The notes below the pieces were generated by a model, which did no database searches, had not been told where the DNA came from, and saw only the letters and a list, made by a program, of their open reading frames with translations. A DNA stretch of 13,743 nucleotides. Origin: Ectocarpus siliculosus. Lineage: Eukaryota; Sar; Phaeophyceae; Ectocarpales; Ectocarpaceae. The DNA lies in assembly GCA_000310025.1 (NCBI GenBank), contig FN649741.1, positions 7,530,038 to 7,543,780 on the forward strand. The letters run 5' to 3'. Positions 6,194 through 13,743 of the stretch are shown here, piece by piece. Position numbers and translations under genes: made by a program. Numbering within the stretch: position 1 is the first letter of the stretch; the number at the start of each line of letters is the position of its first letter.

Positions 6194-9100
6194 ATGATGC
6201 GCCCTGCTGCGGGCGTGGCATCTCGCGGCCGGGCCGCCGCCGTCCGAGTTGCAGCAACAGCCGCGGCCAGGCGTGCCGGAGGGAGGCGAGATTTCGTGCA
6301 GAATGCGCTCCCGAGCAACAGCAGCAGCAGTACATCAGCCGTTGGTTTCGTGAGCAGCAAAGCGACCTCCTCAACATCGTACAGCCAGCATGGCAGCGGA
6401 GACCGTAAGGATCTCACGCACTGGGCCGTGCTCGCGATGGGGTCAGCGCTGGCCCTGTGGACAGCAGCAGCTACGAGCAGCGACGACGAGGCAGCAGGGG
6501 TCCCGGCCGTCGCCTGCTCCGCGGCCATGGAAAAAAACAGCAACCACCACCACGGCGACGCCGGCGGCGAGCCCTCCGTCGACGCGCCGCGCAGGCTGAC
6601 CAAGCGCCGGAGCATCCTTCTGGCGGAGGACGAGGTCGACAAGCAGAGCGGTCAGTCCTACTACTCCCCCTCCCTCCCCTCGGCCGCGGTCACCGGCGGC
6701 GAGCCGTCCCTCCCGCCGGCAGACCCCACCGTGTCGGACAACGCCCCCGGCGTGTCGCTCGTGGTCGCCAGCACCTACAACGGGAACGGGCCGATCGAGG
6801 ACCGGCACGACATCCGGCAGAGCCCGCGTGGGGACTTCTTTGTGTCCGTTCTGGACGGCCACGGGGGCTGGCAGGCTGCCGAGCTCGCGCGGAAGCGGCT
6901 CAACATCGCGGCGCAGACGGAGCTCAAGACCTCCCTCGCGGGGAACCCGGACCAGGTGGGTGGGTGGTGTGGGGCGAGTTGTGTAATTTCGGGAATATTT
7001 TGGAATTTCCGTCCATGCTAGATGAGGTGTGTGAGAGGGAGTCGATGATGGGGACGATGACGAGTCATCGGGGGAACTTGTGTCTCATGCTAAGAATGCG
7101 TGGTGTGCGGGCAGGAAGAAAGTCTGCATGCGTAGTGCAAGGATCCCACTCATACCCACGTGTCCACTGGTGCACCGGTGATCTTGAACTGCTGTTGTTT
7201 CGCCCAAACATTGCAGTAGTGCCACTGATGCTGAAACGGCAAATTAGACATTGGATGCAAAGTTGTCTGAAACGAGTTCCGCCGAAAAGATTGACCACGG
7301 AGTGACCGCGGGCCCCTTCGATCAGATTTCAGCGTAAAAATTTCGTGTGCCACATGTAGTGTACAATTTCCAAAAGAATATGGTACCACTTGTAAGGTGC
7401 TGTGTGTTCCTCGTTTAAAAAAAATATTGATTCGATCCCAACGACCCTCGTTGGTTGCCGCTTCTTGTAACCTTAGCTGCCTGTTCCTCCTGCGAGACTC
7501 GGGCTGACGTACGTGAATAATATACCAGTATTATGTGCCGTATTAATCTAACGTCCAGGATGAAAGGGGTGGCAGGTTAGATGTTCTGTCATAGTCTCCG
7601 ACGTTCGGAATAAATAGAGTGACCGGTAGATGTTTTGTGCTAAATATTCCAGCGCCATGTAAAAGGCAGGTGCTGCGCTCCCGCCCGGCGGACTGACCCC
7701 CCCCCCTGTACGCTACAACGCGGCCCCGACAACGCACCACTCGGCGCAGGTCAAAAGTGCCATCACCCAGGCGTTCTTGCGGGTGGAGAGAGAGTACCTC
7801 TACCAGGTGAAGGCTGCCTTCGAGCTGGGCTTTGGGGCGGTGGCGCGCACGGGGGCTTGCGCCATCATGGCCCTGGTGCGTGACAACCGGCTGTTCGTGG
7901 CGAACGCGGGAGACTGCAGGGCGGTGCTCGGACGCCGCAAGCCTACCAGGCTGGTCGGGGGCTGGAGCACGGGGCCTGGCGGCGACCCGGAGGCTCTCGC
8001 GCTGAGCAACGACCACAACGCGAAGGAGCAGGCGGAGCAGGCTAAGCTTAAGAAGCTGCACCCGTTCGAGGGGGACGTGTTCACCTGCAAGAGGCCCGCC
8101 TCGTGCTACGTGAAAGGGAGACTGCAGGTAGGTTGTGGTTGGGAGTTCGACGAGAGTTTTTGGGGGGTTGGGTACGGCGACGCCTTGATAGCGGTGCCCA
8201 CTTGGGATGTGGGAGAACCTTTCATCGAAAGCCGATGTGTCGTGTTGGGCAGTGATCGGGAGTGCCATAGGCTACTCAAGATAGCACACCCCCTGGGTTC
8301 ATTTTCAAAGGTCGGTTACTCCCACGACGACGAGGGTGGATAGATGAAACGATGCGTTTTCGGAAAGCTCTCGACGTTCAACGCCGCCATTATCGGCGCT
8401 GCCACTCGTTCTACTGCGGAGAAACCGAGCTCTGGCAATCGATCCAGAGGGTATGATATGTTTGTCTCCTACTTGTAGGGTAGTTGCCTCAGTCGCGGAA
8501 CAACACTTGTACTTCATTTCGGCGGCAAGATATCAAGCAGGAGAGGTACCGCCGCATGCAACACCCTCCTTTTGACTGAGGTATCGTGGCGTTGTCGAGA
8601 GGACGAATGTTGGAGGTCGAGACTATAAATAACATTTCTGCGATCTCCTTGGACCTTCTCAAGCGGTATGACAGCCACCACACAGCTCTTCAGCCGGGTG
8701 TTCCACCCATGTTTTACTTTCTGGACGTTGACTACGTTTGAAGAGGGTGCCACCCTGTGTCTGTTTTGGTGTGCGCCACACCCGTAGTCCATCAAACTTG
8801 CCTTGCCTGTGGTGTATCACATGCTACTGTAGCAGGTGCTCGTACCGTAGTTGCACACTAGGTGGCGCGTGTAGCTCTCTGTCGCCCAGGACTGCCTTCG
8901 CGAAGAAATGTTTGTCACGAAAAATGGCCAGGGAGGGAGCACGCAGACCGTAACGCTGACCCTAACCCCTGCCCAATTCTATTGTTTATCCAGCATGTTT
9001 GGGTACTTGAAAAAACCTGCGTAGACTACTACGAGATGGTAGTGTCCCTGCGGTTGTGGCAGCGGGTGCTGTTTGTCTGCGAAAGGCACGACCAAAATCG

Positions 9101-11460
9101 TGAAAATCGACGGGATGCGTCATGCGTGACGTATGCATACGGTGTTGTAGAAATCCCAGCTCCAAACAGGCTGTTTCTAGTTTCATTCGGAGTCTGGCTG
9201 GTCCTCCTCTTAAGACATAGAAGTAAAAGATAGGGCGTTTCTACATACGCGTAAGGCAGCTAACCTTCCCCCAGAAAATATGTTGGAAATTGAAGTAATT
9301 TACTATTGTGGTTGGGGAGTATTTAGCCCCTACCACCCTCTGACCTCAATTTTCACAACTCTTCGCTGTTGTCCTCATTGGCGTTTCTTTTCACCCAGCC
9401 CACCCGTTCATTCGGGGACGCGTACCTAAAGTACCCGGAGTTCAATGGGAAGGAGGGCACGCACAGATCGGCGGGGAGATTCCTACCCCCTCCTTACACC
9501 CCACCCTACATCACGGCTGAGCCGGAGGTGAGGCGGAGGGGGAGCAATGAACGATGGGTGGTGCGGTCGTTGTTGTTGGCGATGGCAGTTGCGGTGTGGT
9601 GATGGTGGCAATCAGGTCCACGACGATGTCGTTGATGTCATATTACTGCGAGAAATTGAAATAGTTGCCAAGAGAGCGCCGTGCGAACCGTAAGATGCAC
9701 GCCGGTCGATTCCGTAGGCACTGGAATCCCGTGAGAATAACGGGAGGAGTCACGGTTCAAAAGGTGGCTGCGGCACAGACCCGTTCCACGAAACCGCGCG
9801 GGATGTTTTCGAGCTGTCGTGGTGGCAGCATGTATGGCTACATCTTTTTTAGGGCATTTTCCCCCTCTTGTGCTCGTCCGGGTCGGCAGGCCGACTATTT
9901 AACATGCGTTCCCGCCTGAAGCAAAATGTAACCGCCATCCTTTGCATAACCCGTCGCTCGAGGATACTAGGGCTACGTACACCCGCTGTGTCACGTGCGC
10001 TACAGTGCTAGCCCTCGTTCACTAGCTTGATCCACCAACGCACTTGGGGGGGATCGCTTGTCGCCAACGGGACTGCTGTGTTTCCCACTTCTTCGCTGCA
10101 GATTTCTGTTCACGAGATCGACCAATCAAACGACGACTTCGTTATCCTAGCGTCGGACGGGCTGTGGGACCACGTGACCAACCTGGAGGCGGTGGAGATT
10201 GTCCGGAAGGCGGCCTACAGCGATAAGCACCCGGAATGCGCCAGCGACTGCCTGGTGCAGGTGCGTGCCGGGTGATTTGGTCGTCGCCATTGCCGCTTTT
10301 GTTTTATTCTTTGGCGCTTGGAGTGGCTGTACCGCCGTGGTCCCAGTATTGTGCGAGTGCGATCCGGCCGATATCACCGGCATTATTGCGGGCAACCGGC
10401 ATTATTCAGAGTTGAATATTCCATCTGGGCCAGACGGTTTCACCGGCATTGTACAAGGCAACCGGCGTTATTCCGGGACCACTACTATATACCTTTTGTT
10501 TATTTCGTTGTTGACAAGAACTTCTTGGCGGATGCTTCCGGCGTTGCCGGGAAAAGTATCGTCATGGTGGTATCGTTTGGCACTTGCATTGTGTGCGATT
10601 GGGTCTTGAGTTCAGATGACTAAGAATCTTGGGTTGTTTTAGTCTGGAGCCACGTTGGAACTTTACCAGAAATTCGTCCTGTGGGTTGCTCCCGAATAAA
10701 AATACTAGGCTTTTAATGAAAATGTGAAGTGCCGGGAGCCCGGCAGCTTGTGTGGGGAGATGGGTTGTGGGGGGGGTGTCGTTCCCTCGCAGGGTACTAT
10801 TTTTCTACACCTAGCGAGGCCCCGGTTTGCTACGCCGGTGCCAGCATTTCGCGGTGGATCATCGCCGCTAGGCAAACAAGATGTCAAAAAGCCCAAGCAT
10901 GATGGCGAGGAAGGGATGCTTTGCAGTTCTGAGCTGTGTTGTTCAAGTTTGTCGTTAACGCTGGCGTTACGCCGCGTCAGCGGCGGGCGAAGTATCGTCG
11001 CTGCATCAAAGCTCCAGACGCGGTCCAAATCCATCCAAAACTCCTTTGTACATAGTGCTGCCAACCAGTGCTGTTTTGTTCGTACCCACAAATTTCCGAG
11101 GGGGTCATGGCTCCCCCCTCCCCTCCGTTCCACGTGCTCCGTCCTCTCGAGGACGCGTGGTCAATGGCCTAAACAAGGCATGCAAAACATGACTACTCCC
11201 CCCGCTCCCGGGTTACCCTTACTCCCGCGCAGCGTGTCTTGGAGAGAGCGGCGGAAAACCACGGTATCAGCGTAGAGGAGCTCCAGGAAGTGCCGGAGGG
11301 GAACAGGAGGCGCAGCATGCACGACGACATCACGTGTGTCGTGTTCTTCCTCAACGGGAACAGAAATAACGAAGGCTTCGCTTCCCTTCAGGGAAGCAAG
11401 GTGCAGGGCGCAACAGCGCCCGGATGCCAGGAGGCAAGCACTACTGCCACTGCTCAGTGA
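6194..11460 (+). CDS. Mitochondrial PP2C-type protein phosphatase (pyruvate dehydrogenase phosphatase/Ptc5-like)
   Basis: Exons are 6194-6955, 7750-8127, 9399-9527, 10102-10260 and 11233-11460. They total 1656 nt and encode 551 residues plus TGA, and all introns are phase 0. An in-frame TAG 18 nt upstream fixes the ATG at 6194. Residues 1-35 are rich in Arg/Ala with almost no acidic residue, typical of a mitochondrial presequence. Residues 76-93 are hydrophobic and may span the inner membrane. PP2C motifs follow in order: GPIEDR (199-204), DGHGG (221-225), ARTGACA (286-292), NAGDCRAV (306-313), DHN (342-344), GRLQPTRSFGD (377-387), TPPYITAEPE (414-423), LASDGLWD (439-446) and HDDIT (506-510). 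The metal-binding acidic residues D203, D221, D442 and D507 are all present, so it should be an active Mg/Mn-dependent Ser/Thr phosphatase. The PIEDR, ARTGACA and LQPTR motifs point to the PDP/Ptc5 branch, which dephosphorylates pyruvate dehydrogenase E1-alpha. The substrate is inferred from family. The exon 2 start is the least certain boundary. Confidence 0.88.
6956..7749 (+). other. PP2C intron 1
   Basis: The donor is GACCAG then GTGGGT, and the acceptor is CTCGGCGCAG then GTCAAA; the intron is phase 0. The frame stays open upstream of the acceptor to about 7669, through a C10 run, but no other AG there has the right phase. The 794-bp body is otherwise featureless to me. Confidence 0.7.
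7697..7706. repeat. C10 homopolymer upstream of PP2C exon 2
   Basis: Ten C residues in the 3' part of PP2C intron 1, about 43 nt before the acceptor. They may serve as part of the pyrimidine tract. Confidence 0.8.
8128..9398 (+). other. PP2C intron 2
   Basis: Donor GTAGGT after CTGCAG; acceptor TTTCTTTTCACCCAG; phase 0. The junction restores the family motif GRLQPTRSFGD, which is strong evidence for it. The 1271-bp body has AT-rich stretches but no repeat, RNA gene or coding segment that I recognise. Confidence 0.85.
9528..10101 (+). other. PP2C intron 3
   Basis: Donor GTGAGG after CCGGAG; acceptor CTTCGCTGCAG; phase 0. The join links TAEPE to ISVHEI, the usual order just before the SDGLWD motif. 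The 574-bp body holds nothing I recognise. Confidence 0.8.
10261..11232 (+). other. PP2C intron 4
   Basis: Donor GTGCGT after GTGCAG; acceptor CTCCCGCGCAG; phase 0. It joins DCLVQ to RVLERAAENHG. The 972-bp body contains a 33-bp direct repeat (10375-10407 and 10441-10473). No gene was seen in it. Confidence 0.75.
10375..10473. repeat. 33-bp direct repeat, period 66 bp
   Basis: Copies at 10375-10407 and 10441-10473 match at 27 of 33 positions (CACCGGCATT, then GGCAACCGGC, then TTATTC). Each copy is itself a rough doubling of an ACCGGCATTATT-like unit. It looks like an old minisatellite inside PP2C intron 4. Confidence 0.65.
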
Positions 11461-13305
11461 GGGGTGAGGGGGGAGGGGAGACCTGCTAGCTGGCTGGACC
11501 CATGGCGGGAAAGGAAAAACTACCGGGAGCTTGAGGGCGTGGAGTGATGTGTCGGTGACAAGGAGGGGGGGTGGGTGTAGAGGAAGCCATTGTTGGCGTT
11601 TCATAGATGTGTTCCACCTGGAGAGGGAGGTTTTGTTTGCCCCCGGCCGCGTGGATTGGTGGCGTTTTCCGCCGCAGGGCGACAGTCTGTGGAGCGGTGC
11701 TGATTGGAAGCCATCAGCGGGCACTTGCGCTCCGCCGTGTGTGCCTGTTGATCCAAATTTCGCCCTGGGCTAGTGAGCACAAGAGACGTGTTCGGGGTGC
11801 CCCACGTTCGATGGCGCTACTTTACCTGCTTGCCAGGCGTTGTGCTTTTTTCATGGCTTTCCGATGTCCCCGGCGTCTACAAGCGTGTTCCGCTGTGGTT
11901 AGGTGCAGAGACAACAAGCGAGAGCAGCGTTTGTTTTGTCCCGAGGCCTGTCGATGGGGTAGCCGCGGAACTTGGGGTTTTCGTATGCGTGTGAAACACT
12001 AGACTCGGTGTTGCTCGTGGTCACAACGAGCAAGGAGTACGAGGGATAGACGTGTTGTTGCTCTTCATCGTGGGGGGCAGGGATGTCTGCGTGTGAGGCA
12101 CTAGAGTTGTGTTCTTGCTCGTGACCACAGCGAACGAGGATGTTTGGAAGGAGACCACGGCGGTTCCACTGGCACGGGGTATCCGCATGGCCGATGGCGG
12201 GGCCCCCAACACAAGGAATCGGGATTTCCATGGTTTTTCGTTTAGAGGCAGGCGCTTGCTTTTGACAGGAAGAGGAACGAGGAAGGCCGGCGTCCGTTGT
12301 GTTGGGGTGACTGGATGCCAAGCGTGTTTAGCATGGAAAGCTACCTTGGACTTCTGTCGGCCCAATCGCTTACGTGTGGCCGTGTGCGATCGCTGGCGCG
12401 TTGCCAGCGTGTGTGGTTTGTTTCCGCGCGAAGCACTCGCGCAGCTTCTGAGGCGATTAGTTTCTGATGATGACAGCGATATGGACCTAGGTCAACAGAG
12501 AGGTGGGAAGACCCCTGGTTGTCGGTTGTGTTTTTTTGTGAAGGCCTCTCTCCGAGCCTTCGAAGCACCCGTCAGGGATATGTAGCTTTCCGCGTGAAAA
12601 GACAATGGCGGTTACATTGTGCCCCTCCTCCCCCAGTAAACTTGCAAATTTGCAACGTTTTCGTCTGGCCAGCTAGCTGTAGATGGAACAACTTACCCAC
12701 CTGTGTCTTGATGACGGGCCCTCTTTGCCGTGGTCGGGACCAACCAGCATATTCACGCGTTCTGGTAATCGGAAAACATCGCTTGTGGTAGCAATCAAAC
12801 TCCAAATATGGCCGCCTTCCCAATGGTTCACATGCGTGTGTGTCCTCTTTGCACGTTTTGACTTGATGGGTGGGCGTGGCAAACAAACGGGTGTAAGTAC
12901 TCCATGTTGCATCAAACTCAACACCTGCAGTCTCTGAAGCGATGCACGTTCACCAGTCGACGGGGAAAGTGCGTTGGCCTCTTGTGCGACCAGTTTCAAG
13001 AGCACCTACATAAGCACTCCTCTTGCAGACCCTGACCGATACGAAAGCTGCCGGTGCTTCCATGGTCCACAGACTCAATTCGGGGCCAACGGTATTTCAT
13101 GACCGCTAAAAGACGCGAACGTGCGTCCTTGTTACCCCCGCTGTCTAGGACACACCGACAGGGATGAAAAAGTAAGGTGTGATGAACGAGGAGGGAAACC
13201 ACCGCCGTTCCTCTGTCCGCAAAGCGCCCGAAACAGAGTGTCTGAATCTCGACACCTCTAACTCATTCCCGAACCCCTCGTCTTTACACGGCGAAGAAAG
13301 AAGCC
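11461..13305. other. Spacer between convergent genes, probable 3' UTRs
   Basis: This 1845-bp stretch separates the PP2C stop from the glycosyltransferase stop. The longest open frame (12109-12585, plus) has no recognisable domain or splice context. No AATAAA site is evident at a convincing distance. It contains a diverged duplication (11986-12035 and 12088-12140) and small hairpins at 12011-12033, 12391-12409 and 12426-12442. Long 3' UTRs would fit a brown alga; this is inference. Confidence 0.5.
11986..12140. repeat. Diverged direct duplication of about 50 bp, period about 102 bp
   Basis: Both copies begin TGCGTGTGA, share CACTAGA and TTGCTCGTG, and then a CACA.CGA segment. The first copy contains an 8-bp hairpin (TTGCTCGT with ACGAGCAA, 12011-12033). 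The second copy has lost part of that stem. Confidence 0.6.
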
Positions 13306-13687
13306 CTAGTCGCTGCACATCATCCCTCCACCTAGACTCTGGTACAGTTCGGCCCAGCGATCCAACGCAACGTCCGCCCTAAAGGCGGACGAAACGTGTA
13401 CCCTACCCCTCTTGGCCAAGGCCTCGAGGCGTGGGCGATCGAGCAGGAGACCCGCCATCGCCGTCGAGATCGCGCCGGGGTCGGTGTCGTCCAAGAGCGC
13501 CAAGTTGCCGTACTCTAGCATCCCACCGATGCCGAACGCGGCCACGGGGGTCCCGACCGACATCGCCTGGACGTTGACGATGGAGAACGTCTCCGATTGC
13601 GACAGGCTGGGGTTGAAGAGGAGGGTCATTCCGGCCAGGAGGCGCTCGAGGTCGCCCTCGTCGGCCCAGCCCGCGAAGTGCATTCGG
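13306..13687 (-). CDS. GT-B glycosyltransferase (GT4-like), terminal exon only
   Basis: The frame covers 126 residues and ends at TAG (13306-13308). It contains RMHFAGWADEGDLERLLAG, then FNPSLSQSETFSIVNVQAMS, then GTPVAAFGIGG. This is the C-terminal nucleotide-sugar-binding half of a GT-B retaining glycosyltransferase of the group 1/GT4 type, which transfers a sugar from a nucleotide-sugar donor. In the usual E-x7-E motif the first Glu is present (SETF) but the second position is Gln (NVQAM). The exon begins after AAAAGCAG at 13688, with a CTAAT branch-point-like site and a CT-rich stretch further upstream, and carries one base of a split codon. The acceptor donor and sugar specificity cannot be told. 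The N-terminal acceptor-binding domain and earlier exons lie past the right edge. The gene is convergent with the PP2C gene. Confidence 0.82.
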
Positions 13688-13734
13688 CTGCTTTTGTTTT
13701 GTTTCAATTAGCCAGGGAGAGAGAACGAGAGAGA

Positions 13735-13743
13735 GGGGGGGGG
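13735..13743. repeat. G run at the right end
   Basis: The last nine bases are G, preceded by a GA-rich stretch from about 13714. On the minus strand this region is CT-rich and lies upstream of the glycosyltransferase exon acceptor. Confidence 0.85.

Noticed and set aside
6457-7305. A 282-residue plus-strand open frame overlapping PP2C exon 1
   Set aside because: It is Arg-rich and featureless in the +2 shadow of exon 1 and runs into intron 1. The real frame carries PP2C motifs.
8950-8975. A telomere-like CCCTAACCCC string
   Set aside because: Only one unit is present inside a PP2C intron, so it is chance similarity.
12109-12585. A 158-residue open frame in the convergent spacer
   Set aside because: It has no domain, no low-variance composition and no splice context. 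It begins within a repeat and is best explained as chance in a 3' UTR.

Overview
The window looks like a piece of a nuclear genome from an intron-rich eukaryote. It holds three protein genes split by introns of about 0.33 to 1.6 kb. There is no bacterial-type gene packing, and I saw no rRNA, tRNA or CRISPR array. A brown alga (Phaeophyceae) or related stramenopile fits the long introns, the balanced GC content, the strand alternation of neighbouring genes and the long spacer after a stop codon. This placement is inference; no marker gene proves it. The sequence starts next to a 20-base G run and ends in a 9-base G run, so it may be a whole contig broken at homopolymers.

Layout. (1) Positions 397-5803, minus strand: six exons of an FG-nucleoporin that I assign to the Nup58/Nup45 (yeast Nup49) member of the central-channel Nup62-Nup54-Nup58 complex. 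The N terminus is complete, and the C terminus runs off the left edge. The reconstructed part is 350 residues: an Ala/Pro-rich FG domain of about 163 residues, then the coiled-coil region. One junction needs a GC-AG intron, and one exon is probably only 30 nt. (2) Positions 5804-6193: a 390-bp divergent promoter region. (3) Positions 6194-11460, plus strand: a five-exon gene for a 551-residue mitochondrial PP2C-type phosphatase of the pyruvate dehydrogenase phosphatase/Ptc5 type. All its introns are phase 0. (4) Positions 11461-13305: a non-coding spacer between convergent genes, probably mostly 3' UTR. (5) Positions 13306-13687, minus strand: the terminal exon of a GT-B glycosyltransferase (GT4-like) whose other exons lie beyond the right edge.

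The three genes do not form a pathway. They act in nuclear transport, mitochondrial dephosphorylation and sugar transfer. The only visible regulatory link is the promoter region shared by the nucleoporin and phosphatase genes. The introns carry several diverged duplications and hairpins. The most structured is the first nucleoporin intron, with a TATA-like site and two back-to-back perfect hairpins between inverted repeats; it may be a degenerate mobile element. I found no convincing new multi-gene system.
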